NCBI GenBank assembly: GCA_034509735.1
Contig: JACGWO010000003.1
Coordinates: 39,416,873 to 39,480,872, forward strand
Source of the DNA: Sesamum alatum
Lineage: Eukaryota; Streptophyta; Magnoliopsida; Lamiales; Pedaliaceae
Length of the DNA: 64,000 bases
Direction of reading: 5' to 3'
Part shown: positions 35,845 to 47,461 of the stretch, one piece after another
Layout of the letters: the number at the start of each line of letters is the position of its first letter
Position numbering within the stretch: the stretch's first letter is position 1
Translations under genes and position numbers: made by a program
Notes under the pieces: model-generated
Seen by the model: the letters and a program-made list of their open reading frames with translations, nothing else
What the model was told of the DNA's origin: nothing
The model's database searches: none

Positions 35845-38336
35845 ATCGCCGTTGGGCCGATGTTTCTACAAACACTGTTCTAACATCCTATGCAATGTTT
35901 GCATCCCATGTTTATGCATCCATCAAAAACTCTGAAAAACAAGCAATTTATAGCTGATTTGGGATTTGAAAGTATTGCATGATTAGTAGGTGTGGAAGTC
36001 TTAGTTGTTATGTTATGCAAGAAATAGCATATAGAATTCTTGAAAGGGGCAGAGGCTGTGAGGATGGCTATTGAAAAGTAGTGGAAAAAGGAGATGGGAT
36101 TGTTCAAGAAAGTGGAATGTGGAAAGTGGAAAGTATAGCAGATTGGGTGGGGTGGGGGTTGGGGGGGGGGGGGGGGGGGGGGGAGGTGTTTGGACATGGC
36201 AAAGGGGAGAAAAGTATTATTGGTCAAAGTCTAATATTTTGAATTTTTCAGGGTGCCTTTGTCTTGTCTGGTTCATTAGTGAGGATATGGAACCGATTTG
36301 TTAAAAAAAATTATGAGATAATTACATCGGGCTTATATGAAATTGGTGTAATTATATATATATTATAGTTTGAAAAATTATATTTAATACTGTTGATATT
36401 TGTTTCGATCCAACAAATAAATTCTTCCGTTAATTAGAATTAACGGAATTTATTGATATTAGCAAAAATAAAAAATGAAAAATTATATTTTATCCCAATT
36501 AATTTACTACTGACTTATTGTCAATTTTTGTTTTTAATGTGGTTTTTCTTTTTCTTTTTTAGAAAAAAATTTAAAAATTATAAAAAAATTTGGAAAAATT
36601 GTTCATTTAGTCCATAAAAAAATTCAACTTTTTTTTTAAAAAAGTAAAATTATAATTAATATCTACAAGGGTATTTTCGTCGGTTCGTTATAAAATGGAT
36701 GAAAGTCTAATGAAAATTAACAGATTGAACAAGTTGTTGGATGACCATTAAAATCAAGGAGGTATTGGTTTACCAAACAATAATGGGGTATTTGTAATGG
36801 TTTGTAAGTACTTGTCTCCTTAGCAACAACATAACCCTATTCCGTTTCCTACCTTAGGGCATCGAAAAGCACTCTAGAATAGAAGCTTAATAAATTTTGG
36901 ATAAACTGGTTGAATAGAAGCTTTTGTTAAGAATAAAAATAAAAATATTACATATATATTTTCTTCCTCTACTGGAGGAGATATCTATTTAGCCTCTCAT
37001 GGATAAGAGGACTAGATTCTTTAGGAAAAGTCCAATAAATTGAAGATTCTAACGCTCAGAAAATACTCAAAAACTTATATGGCTATTACAATTTTTTTTT
37101 TTGAAAGTTGGAGAAGTTTTTCGATGATCTCCATATCCGTCGTAGCTCTATTTATAATAGTCTGGGAACTTCAGATTCGGACTTCAAACTTATTTTAGAT
37201 GTCATCATTCTGTTCGTCGTCTATTATGGCTAATACTTTTCAGTTATGGCCTTTAAGTCTTGTCAGTCACTACCTTTTCAAATATCGCCCCTTTACTTTT
37301 TTGATTGTGTGCCTCTTTTGTTTGCATCTGCTGACAATCATTTCCTTTGTTTTTTACACTATGAGGTTTTTATCTTGTCTTTTAAAAATCCTATGTCCAT
37401 AGTTTTGAAGTGTCTTTTGGACCTCTATTAGATTTTGAGAGAACTTTGACATAACCGACTCAAATTCTTTTCAATTAGTCCCTTTTATCATAATTCTAAG
37501 AACTGTAACATTTCAAAAACCTTAATTGATCCATCTCTCCTTACTAGTACTTCCTGGGATCTAGGTTGATTGTAGCTTTTCATTGCGTTTTCTAGTAATC
37601 TTTCATGTAGGTTTTATCTATGCATACAAGCCTCTTTTTCCTCTTTCATAGGAGGATCTCGATTTTTCTCTCTCTCGACTCATTCTAAAAAGTCGATATT
37701 TTTTTTGAAAAATTTGTAAAGATATTCCCCCTCTGTATTTTTATAGTTTGAAAATATTTTCTACTTTTATTATAACTCGAACTTTCTTTGGATTTCATAC
37801 TTTAAAATTTCTCTCATTAGAGATTATCAATATGTAATATAAATAAACATTTTTTCCAATAAAATCTAGGCTTGAATACCATTTTGGATAAGTATGGGGT
37901 ACAAATAGTAAATACAAGTGAAAATAAACTAACGTGCTCATTTTAGAGTTGTAAAGGAGTAAAAATTGTCCATAATTCGGTTAAAGGACTCAAATTGTCA
38001 CTTTTTTTAAAGTTGAAGGACTAAAACCGATGTTTTTAAAATCGAGGGACTAAAATCGCATAAGCTATTTAGTTTAGGGACCAAAACTATAATTGCCCCC
38101 TTTTTTTCCCTCACAAAAATGCTTCTATAAAATAAAACAGAAATTTCCAGAACCCCGAAATGATCCAAAACCCAGAATTTCCAGAATTCCACGTGGCGAA
38201 AGATGGCAAACGCGTTCATCATTCTAAGCAAGAAGGAAGTTGCTCTCGGATTTCTAGCTGCACAAGGAATATACATACATTCAAGATTCTGTTGTTTATA
38301 CACAAACAGTGTTTTCTTCTAGTGAAAGTGGAGAAG
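35845..38336. other. Divergent intergenic region between bHLH041 and DEAH5
   Basis: It serves as upstream region for both genes. It contains a long G run (36161-36183), AT-rich DNA with GGTGTAATTATATATA-type repeat sequence around 36350, and no open frame with recognisable product. The short frames at 37199-37431 are overlapping and lack support. Confidence 0.5.
36161..36183. repeat. Homopolymeric G run in the bHLH041 upstream region
   Basis: Twenty-three consecutive G, preceded by GGGTGGGGTGGGGGTT, on the plus strand (C on the bHLH041 sense strand), about 320 bases upstream of that gene's first ATG. It is G-quadruplex-capable by sequence. Confidence 0.9.
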
Positions 38337-41300
38337 ATGGGAGCAGATGTTGAAGACAATGGGTTGAAGAAATTGGAGTACTTGTCTTTGGTCTCGAAAG
38401 TGTGCATGGAGCTGGAGACTCATCTTGGATTCGGGGATAAGGTGTTGGCGGAGTTCATAACGGAGTTGGGGCGGAAGTGCCACACTGTAGACGAATTCGA
38501 CGCGAAGCTGAAGGAGAATGGCGCTGAGATGCCTGATTATTTTGTGCGGACGCTGCTTACGATTATTCACGCTATTTTGCCGCCAATGCAGAAGTTGAAA
38601 TCGGAGAAGGGGGCGAAGGAGGGGGGAAAATTGGCGTTTTCTGCTTTGAAGATTAAGGATAATAAGGAGAGAGTAAAGGAGTTGGAGAAGGAGATTGAGG
38701 AGGATTTGAAGAGCGGGAGGAGATTAGAGGGAGAGGATAAGGGAGATAGAGGCAGGGATCGGGATAATGGCATAAGAGAGAAGAGAAGGGATATGGACAT
38801 GGATAGGAACAGGAATAGAGATGAGGGGAACAGGAGAAATGGGTACAATGAAGATAGGGATGAGGACAGGAGGGAGAGGGATGGACGTTTGGGGGAGCCA
38901 GAATTGTACAAAGTTTATAAAGGACGGGTTTCGAGGGTGATGGATACTGGATGTTTTGTTCAGCTTGATGATTTTAGAGGGAAAGAAGGATTGGTACATG
39001 TATCACAGATGGCAAGTAGGAGGATTGCGAATGCTAAGGATGTTGTGAAGCGGGACCAGGAGGTCTATGTCAAAGTTATCTCTGTTAGTGGGAATAAATT
39101 GAGTTTGTCAATGAGGGATGTAGATCAGAATAGTGGGAAGGATTTGTTGCCCTTGAAGAGGAATGAGGATGATGATGGGTTCAGAAATCCTTCCGGGAGG
39201 AACAGTGGTGGCGGGGCAGGGGGTAGAGTTGGTCTCTCTGGGATCAAGATCACTGAAGATGATGATGAGGTTGTTCCTTCACGTAGGCCACTGAAGAGAA
39301 TGAGTTCACCTGAGAGGTGGGAGGCTAAGCAACTGATTGCTTCAGGTGTTCTGAGCGTAAAGGAGTATCCGATGTTTGATGAAGAGGGAGACGGGTTGCT
39401 TTACGAAGAGGAGGGTGCAGAAGAGGAGCTTGAGATTGAGTTGAATGAAGATGAGCCTGCTTTTTTGCACGGCCAGAGTCGGTACTCTGTTGACATGTCC
39501 CCTGTTAAGATATTCAAGAACCCTGAGGGATCTTTGAGCCGTGCAGCAGCCCTTCAATCCGCTCTGATAAAGGAGAGGAGGGAAGTTAGGGAACAACAAC
39601 AAAGGGCAATGTTGGATTCTATTCCAAAGGATCTGAACCGGCCATGGGAAGATCCAATGCCAGAAACAGGTGAGAGGCATCTTGCTCAGGAGCTGAGAGG
39701 TGTTGGTTTGTCTGCATATGACATGCCGGAGTGGAAGAAGGATGCATATGGTAAAGCTCTGACTTTTGGACAAAGATCAAAGCTTTCCATTCAGGAACAG
39801 AGACAAAGTTTGCCCATCTACAAGTTGAAGAATGAATTAGTTCAGGCTGTCCATGATAATCAGGTCCTAGTTGTCATTGGTGAGACGGGCTCAGGCAAGA
39901 CAACACAAGTGACACAGTATCTGGCTGAGGCAGGATACACTACAAAGGGCAAAATAGGATGTACTCAGCCTCGTAGGGTGGCTGCAATGTCTGTGGCCAA
40001 ACGAGTTGCTGAGGAATTTGGTTGTCGTTTAGGGGAAGAAGTTGGATATGCCATCCGTTTTGAGGATTGCACGGGTCCAGAGACCGTGATCAAGTATATG
40101 ACAGATGGTATGCTTCTTAGGGAGATTCTGATTGATGAAAATTTGTCTCAGTACTCTGTGATAATGCTTGATGAGGCTCACGAGAGGACAATTCACACAG
40201 ATGTCCTTTTTGGATTGCTGAAGCAACTTGTGAAACGGAGACCTGACCTTCGTTTGATTGTCACGTCTGCCACTCTAGATGCAGAGAAGTTTTCTGGATA
40301 TTTCTTTAATTGCAATATTTTTACTATTCCTGGAAGAACATTCCCCGTAGAAATACTCTACACGAAGCAGCCAGAAAGTGACTACCTCGATGCAGCGCTG
40401 ATTACTGTCTTACAGATTCACTTGACCGAACCTGAAGGTGATATACTTCTGTTCTTGACTGGTCAGGAAGAGATACATTATGCATGTCAGTGTCTTTATG
40501 AGAGGATGAAAGGTTTAGGTAAAAATGTTCCTGAGCTGATTATTTTACCTGTGTACAGCGCCCTACCTAGTGAAATGCAGTCCAGGATTTTTGATCCCGC
40601 TCCTCCAGGAAAGAGAAAAGTAGTTGTCGCTACAAATATTGCTGAAGCTTCTCTGACTATTGATGGCATATTTTATGTCATTGATCCGGGGTTTGCAAAA
40701 CAAAATGTGTACAATCCTAAACAGGGGCTTGATTCACTGGTGATAACTCCAATATCACAAGCATCTGCGAAGCAACGAGCTGGGCGAGCAGGAAGGACAG
40801 GGCCAGGGAAGTGCTATCGCCTCTATACAGAGAGTGCATTCCACAATGAGATGTCTCCCACGACAATTCCAGAGATTCAGAGGATAAATCTGGGGATGAC
40901 TACTCTTACCATGAAAGCTATGGGTATTAATGATCTTTTGTCTTTTGATTTTATGGACCCCCCATCACCCCAGGCCCTTATTTCTGCAATGGAACAGCTA
41001 TACAGTTTAGGAGCTCTGGATGAAGAGGGTCTTCTTACGAAGTTGGGTAGGAAAATGGCTGAATTTCCTCTGGATCCTCCACTGTCCAAAATGCTTCTTG
41101 CCAGTGTAGATCTTGGTTGTAGCGATGAGATTTTGACCATCATTGCAATGATTCAGACTGGAAACATCTTCTACAGACCTAGGGAAAAACAAGCTCAAGC
41201 AGATCAAAAAAGAGCAAAGTTTTTTCAGCCTGAGGGAGACCATTTGACACTACTTGCTGTCTATGAGGCCTGGAAAGCGAAAAATTTCTCAGGTCCATGG

Positions 41301-42412
41301 TGCTTTGAGAATTTCGTCCAATCTCGATCATTGAGGAGGGCACAAGATGTGAGGAAACAACTTCTTTCTATAATGGACAAGTATGTCATAGATACTTCAT
41401 TACTTCCTGTTGCCTTCATGTCCTGTTTTTATAATACTTTTTGGTTGGTATTATGCTTCGGTTGTCCTGAAATGCTGGCTGGTTTGCTGAGTTTTGTTGG
41501 TTTGTTGAATCTGATCCTGCCTCATGACTTCACCCTTTACTGAACTTTTGCTGATCAACTAGTTGTCCTATTATGGTGCTAAGGTGCTGCTTAGACTTAT
41601 CTTTTCTGGTGGAACCATGACTCTAAGAGACATGCTCCCATTCTCTGGTCTGGCCCTTTCTCACAGAGAGGATTTTTTATATGCTTTCTCCTTCCAAAAA
41701 ATTGATTGTCTTTCTTACACCTGTGATAAGTTTTAAGTTTTACTTATGGTCAACATCTATGCCAAATGGTAATTTCCCTTCAGTTTGAAACCCTTCTTTT
41801 AAGACTTAAAAAGTATTACTTTCACTTTCTTCTTTAATCACTTAGTTTAAATAGTTCTTTTTTTATTCTCTTGTAACTCCTAAATGATCATGTGTTTCTA
41901 GGTGAAAGACTGTAGTATATTAATTAAAAATTATTATACTTTTATTCCATTTGATGATATTAAGATGCAAGATTACCTTCATCTTGATAAGTTTCTAAAT
42001 CATGCTGTATCTGAACAGGTACAAATTGGATGTTGTGAGTGCTGGTAAGAACTTTACAAAGATAAGAAAAGCTATAGCTGCTGGTTTCTTTTTCCATGCA
42101 GCTAGGAAGGATCCACAGGAAGGTTACAGAACGCTAGTGGAGAATCAACCAGTCTACATACATCCAAGCAGTGCACTTTTCCAAAGACAACCTGACTGGG
42201 TTATCTATCATGAACTTGTCATGACCACCAAGGAGTATATGCGTGAGGTAACTGTCATAGACCCCAAGTGGCTTGTTGAACTGGCTCCAAGATTCTTCAA
42301 AGTTGCAGATCCTACAAAAATGAGCAAGCGCAAGAGACAAGAGCGTATTGAACCACTCTATGATAGATACCATGAACCCAACTCTTGGCGCTTAAGCAAA
42401 CGGCGTGCTTAG
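38337..42412 (+). CDS. DEAH5: Pre-mRNA-splicing ATP-dependent RNA helicase DEAH5 / PRP22 (DHX8)
   Basis: Two exons, 38337-41380 and 42019-42412, give 1145 aa, close to the size of plant PRP22 orthologues. The ATG at 38337 ([20 protein letters not shown]) was chosen over the in-frame ATG at 38160 because family homology starts there. Domains in order: N-terminal helical region, an Arg/Asp/Glu-rich linker (about 120-185), an S1 RNA-binding domain (about 190-262, [20 protein letters not shown]), then the helicase core with GETGSGKTT (from 515), DEAH (612-615), SAT (644-646), FLTGQEEI and QRAGRAGR (813-820), followed by the HA2/OB region. Exon 2 supplies the final 130 residues, with [20 protein letters not shown]. 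Prp22 releases mature mRNA from the spliceosome in the nucleus. The intron splits an AAG codon. Confidence 0.96.
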
Positions 42413-44850
42413 CGTTGCCTAGTCGGTATTTTACTGGTCAGTTTTGGAGCTCTTTCCTTGTTGGTTTCTTCTGCAAATATACATTTTTCAATTCTACCAT
42501 GAGTATGATATTTGGCACCTTTATGCAGCAAAGGATTATTTCATTGCAAGATAATTAGAGTTATGCCGTATTCTTGCAATCAACAGTAATATTTCTATTG
42601 TGCAGTCACTCTGAGGAAACTCTTTCTCTATTGTACTACAGCTTCTGGGTTGCTCTGGGATTAAGGACACAAGCATAATCAGCGTAAATGTAACAAAAGA
42701 AAGGGAAGAAAAGTGACTACATGAAGACAATATTGATGCTTGAATGAGGGCTATTGTTACATTGAGTTAATTACACTGCATCCCTTGCCATTATGAGTTA
42801 TTACAATTTGCTCTTACTACTGTTGAAAGTACATGACCTCCCTTGTAAGCGAAATCTGTCTAATAAATGTGCTTTTCCTCTAGTTAATCTAATGGGATTT
42901 GCTGATGCATCAAAAACATAGATGTATATTTCATATTTGGCCCTTGGCTTGTGGTAATATATTTCTACTCACCAAAATTCCTTGAGAAATAACATGTTAA
43001 TTCTAAAACTAAAAGCGTATAAAAAGTAACTTTCTAGGCTTCGTTATGTGGTTCTTGAACTCTTGCTAACCTCAATATTGTGCTTTTGCAGGTTGGGATT
43101 TTGCACATCATGAAGTGCGGATGTTGGGTGGGTGGGGGGGGGGGGGAGGGGGGAGGGGGTGAGGTAAAAACTAAACTAACTGGAAGATCTTCTTGAAATG
43201 CCAAATTTATTACTGAACTCAATTAACCATTCAGTTTGGTTATTACCAGAATTTGTTTTAGTTTTCTGGTTTGGTAATTTTCGTTATATAGATAAGAAAA
43301 GTCAAATAGTTAAAAAAATTCGAAACTTAAAATCATACTTGTATATTGTAATTATCTTTCCAATCTGGGTAAACTCGAGTATAGCCAATTATGTAGTGAC
43401 TAACGGTGGGCTCTGCTGTTCATCAATAGAAGGATATTACCATTCAAATTGAAGGCCTTAAAGCAAGTCCCTGCAACCCCCTGCCAGACCACCCCAAATT
43501 GGACGGGTGGGGAAGAAAGGGATATTAGGGGCTGAGGGGTATTTCTGTCATTTGGTTCATAAATATTTTAGTTTTTAGTTTTTGAATATTTTACTCAAGG
43601 GTGAAATAATCATTTCACCAACTTTCATCAAGTTGAGTTGACTAACGTTAGTTAGCGGTGGGTTATCTATAATGTCAATGGTAACTGGAGGAAATCGGTA
43701 ATTATATCTAGTAGTGGGGAGGTAGGTATAAGTTATCACTAACCACATGTTGATGGAAAGGTGCTTTGATTGAGATAATTTAGTCATTATATCAGATTTG
43801 GTTCAGTTAGCATTGGGTGGTTGTAAAGCCGAAACCGAATATTACGTTGTTCTAAAACAGATTGTTGGCATGTCTCAAAATGTACAAAGTTGATAGCGTT
43901 GACAACTCTTTAGGTGCTCTGAAAGAGTATTAACAGAGCCACTTCAATTGTTACTATCTTTGACGGCAATAAGGTTGTTTCAGGATAGGGATTCAATAAC
44001 TTCCAGCTATGAGACGTGCTTGTGATTTGTTGCAGCATACCCAGAGGAAGATTACACAAAGTGATTTATTATCTTGTTTGAGCAGCTAAGCTTGTTCACA
44101 TGAGTTGTTTAGCGATACTCAACTCTGATGTTCAGTTGAGGCTTTTAGATAATGGCACATATGATAGTTTCATTTAATGATTGGGTTTGAAGTACAGAAG
44201 TAATTAAATTGGAAAGAGAAAGAAAAAAAATGCTAGATTTAGTATCTGGAGCACTCATTTTAATGGTAGTTATTATTTTGTGATCTCATAGAAATTGTAC
44301 TGTCAGGGACTTATTCCAAGGAGAGTTGAAAGTAAGCACATTAGGGATAAACACAGTTAGAATGCACCTGCCTTCACACTTAAAGATTGTGAGCTACTTA
44401 ACTTTAATTTTTTCAATTTTTATTTATTTATTTGTCTTGTGGTAGCAATATAGATTCATCGAGTATGTCTGTCTCCTAGGTAGCTTTAATGGTTACTGGT
44501 TCTATTTTTATCATGATTTTTGGATTGTTTACAAGTTTTATTCAGTTTCCTGACAAAGAGGCTGAGTTTGAAGGGTATAGGTTAGTGTTTCCAATTTTAT
44601 TGCTTGAGTTCAGCTATGACGGCTTTCACTGTTACTTCTTGACATTTCTCCTTATCACAGCTTAATTGATGCTGGTATATATTCCATTCATTTGTCTAGT
44701 TACCAGTCTCCAATTCGCTAAATATGCTTTAAACCCAAAGTTCTCTTGATACTGAATAGATTATAGATGCTTAAAAAAATCATGATATGGTTTCCTTGTG
44801 GCTTCACTTTTGGACCTAATACTCTTGCTTTGAATTGTTTGTTGTTGCTT
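42413..44850. other. Intergenic region downstream of DEAH5
   Basis: About 300 bases of probable DEAH5 3' UTR are followed by AT-rich DNA with no supported gene. It includes the G-rich tract at 43120-43159. No repeat family could be named. Confidence 0.45.
43120..43159. repeat. G-rich tract (runs of 13, 6 and 5 G)
   Basis: The plus strand reads GTTGGGTGGGT, then G runs of 13, 6 and 5 separated by single A. It is G-quadruplex-capable on the plus strand, about 700 bases past the DEAH5 stop codon. Confidence 0.85.
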
Positions 44851-44880
44851 TGCAGTTTGAAACTCTGCTTTGGGTTTGAA

Positions 44881-45260
44881 TTACTTGTTCTCTGCAAGAA
44901 ATAATGGAATGAATCTTGACAACAGCTCTATTACTTGAGGTCCCAAATGGCATAAATCACATACGGTCTTCATCTTATCTGAATGAAGATTTTGCAAACC
45001 CTCAGCAAGAGAAATGATACGGGGCACTTTGCTGTTAAAAGTGCTATTCTGGTTGCAAGCATAGTGTACTGCACATGATTCTGGTGTTGGATGACCATTG
45101 TTGTCGTCTTGTATGCTTGAACTCCCAATTCTGCAGTAGTTGTAAGCAAAGCCTGCACTAGAGAGTAGATGAATGTCTAATCCTGCTCGTGTGGTCAAAC
45201 TAAAGCAAGCATTTGGTTTGTGACGATATCTATTAAAGACCTCTTTCCCTCAGCTAAGGT
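44881..45260 (-). other. Possible minus-strand coding remnant, unrecognised
   Basis: A minus-strand frame running from about 45229 to a stop at 44881 encodes NRYRHKPNACFSLTTRAG, LDIHLLSSAGFAYNYCRIG and a C-terminal DLCHLGPQVIELLSRFIPLF. It reads like protein rather than noise, with few rare runs and a mixed composition. It lacks a start codon in a good context and has no confirmed splice acceptor. It could be the last exon of a small gene, or a decayed gene. I do not recognise the product. Confidence 0.25.
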
Positions 45261-45636
45261 GTGTATAGAAGGGGATGCTGATGGAGATTGCAGCAGATCA
45301 TTTGCAAGCAGAATCAGTTCTAACCGAGTTATCAGGTTAGAACTCATATTTTTGCAAAAGTTTTGTCCACTATTTTTCTGGATCATCTTTTTAGTCAGGA
45401 TGTGAACAGAGTAAATGTAACTAGACAGATTGAACTAATCTTTGATTTAATTTGATACATAGACAACCTTGTCTCGTGTAATTGGATTTTTTGTGATTAT
45501 TGTGTAATATTATTCCTGAACTTCATATTTCATGTACCATTATTTACACTTCATTGTGTGACATTATTTCACACTTCATTGTGTACGATTGTTGCTGAAC
45601 TTCATATTATTATGTAAGATTCTTACTGTGCTAAAA

Positions 45637-46218
45637 GGTGTAATTACATTTACACTCCTTTTAGAAAATTACACTTCTCGCTACTTTTTTTAAATATTAT
45701 ATTTGTACCGTCTTACAGAATTCTCCATTATAATTGTTGTATTTCTGTTAAAGTTTGAATGGAAAATGTTAACTTAAACACAAAGAAAATAAGTTTATAA
45801 TTTTATGCTTCATTCAACATCCTGTATAAATTATTGATAATAAGGTTAGTTTTTTCGTTCTTCAATAGCTACATTGATCCAATGATAAAAATTCAGAAAT
45901 AACATTTTATTACAATTATATTTTTTTGATTTTATATATGATATATTTACACATTTACAAGTATAAAAATATTTATAAGTAACTTTGTTAAAAAAGATGA
46001 ATGAGGAGAAGAATTGGTAAATGATAGTAAATTTTCTTGTTAATTTCAATATTTTCTGTCCGACTACTAACAACAGAGGTGCGGTTGTAAATAGAAAATT
46101 CTTGAAGATGGTGTAACGTATAATTTCAAAGTGGTTGTTGTCGGTTTTCCTTTTTTATTTTATTTATTTCTGTTTGGGAGGAAACTGTAGATTTATATTT
46201 GCAAAGAGGAACCAAGTG
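45637..46218. repeat. MITE-like repeat related to 21890-22925
   Basis: It starts AAGGTGTAATTACATTTACAC and ends AAGTGAAATTAACCCTTG, imperfect inverted ends of the GGGTTAATTACACTTA type. Internal TTAGAAAATTACACTTCTC and ATTTTCTTGTTAA stretches parallel the other cluster. There is no coding capacity. Confidence 0.45.
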
Positions 46219-46269
46219 AAATTAACCCTTGTAAATATTTAAAACTCGAGGGACCAAAAATAGGATTGT

Positions 46270-46368
46270 GGAAACCTCAGCTAGTCCTCGCAAGTCGCAA
46301 CGGGCAATCTGTTTGTCCAACTCTTCTTCTTCAGGCACCCACACGACACGATCAAATTCGGAAGACAT
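46270..46368 (-). other. Possible minus-strand first exon, unrecognised
   Basis: Reading leftwards from an ATG at 46368, the frame gives MSSEFDRVVWVPEEEELDKQ then IARCDLRGLAE, followed by a GT that could be a donor (GAG|GTTTCC). The acidic, protein-like start is unlike random AT-rich sequence. If real, the next exon would lie beyond the repeat at 45637-46218, perhaps the remnant at 44881-45260. On the plus strand the same segment has a good donor (CCCAG|GTAAGG at 46390) and may instead be a 5' UTR exon of the hydrolase gene. Confidence 0.25.
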
Positions 46369-47461
46369 TTCCTCATTGCTCAAAACCCAGGTAAGGAAAA
46401 AGTCTTGAACCCTAATTAAACGATCGCTACTGTATTTGATGTACATAAAGACGATTGTTTTTCGGTGAAATGAAGACCGACGGCTGCGAAAGATTGCGAT
46501 TTTTTCAGCACTAGTCTTCCCTTTTATAGTTCTGTAGCTGATCTGATTGAGAAGTGCTTCTTTCCAGTTATATAAGTATCCAACAGGCAAATGTTTACAT
46601 AACTTGTTTGAGTCGAATCCGACTACTGTTGGGCTCAAGTGGCGCTGCTTTGACGAGGGGTGTTGTGTTATATCTGACATTGTAAAAGAATTGTGAATAA
46701 CGGAATCTGTTACTTGTGTCCTAAGTCAAGGAATGTCTTAATTTAGTGGTGAAATAGCATACATACTGGATCATGTTCTTGTCCTGAAACTCTGTAGCTT
46801 TTTTATGTTGTGGAATGGTAAAAAGCAAGGGCATTGCCCGAATTTCCTCCTCGATTAATCTGATATTACGTCTACCCACCTTAAATACACAAGTTATGAA
46901 TGTAATCTAATCGTCTCCATACTTGGTTAACACTCCTTGTGAAAACTGAGTCTGGCTGATCTCTTTGTAAATAGATGTGTTAACTGGAATTGAGTTTTTA
47001 CTAATCCATATCATTTAAAACGATGTTTATTTGAATTACTTTGCAATGTCTTTGAATAACCTAGCAAATTCTTTCAACAACTCTGCAAAATGTTTGAATA
47101 ACATCATCTTGCTTAGGGCTTTAAAGGTTTTTAAGATGCCAAAGCTGACTCTCTTTGTCTCACTGTCTGGAAGTTATCCTTAGGCAGTTGCTAATTGGCA
47201 ACAACGATAAACTCCATAGCTTTTCCCTTATACTTGTCCTATTGGTGGAAATTGACTTAAGTGGTGGAAATTTACTTAATAATGTCTTAAGAAAGAATTT
47301 GATTCAAATTCTGAAACAGGGAAGGCCCATCTCCTCTGTCTTTACCTTCCTACCCGAAAGAGCTGAAATATTCTAAACTCTTTCATGGCAGTAAATGCTA
47401 GAGTTTACCAATAATTGTTGGTGGTTACTGATGCAAATTAAATTACAATGTTTCAGCAGCA

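Noticed and set aside
38160..38336. In-frame extension of the DEAH5 gene to an ATG at 38160
   Set aside because: The extra 59 residues ([16 protein letters not shown]...) do not resemble the family, which starts at MGADVEDN; this is probably 5' UTR.
38567..39773. Long minus-strand open frames opposite DEAH5 exon 1
   Set aside because: They are antisense shadows of the helicase coding sequence, rich in Ser/Leu/Pro from the reverse of Arg/Glu/Lys codons.
41381..41543. Open frame continuing past the DEAH5 exon 1 donor
   Set aside because: The codons after 41380 are intron; the frame to the real C-terminus resumes at 42019 with K-Y-K-L-D-V-V.
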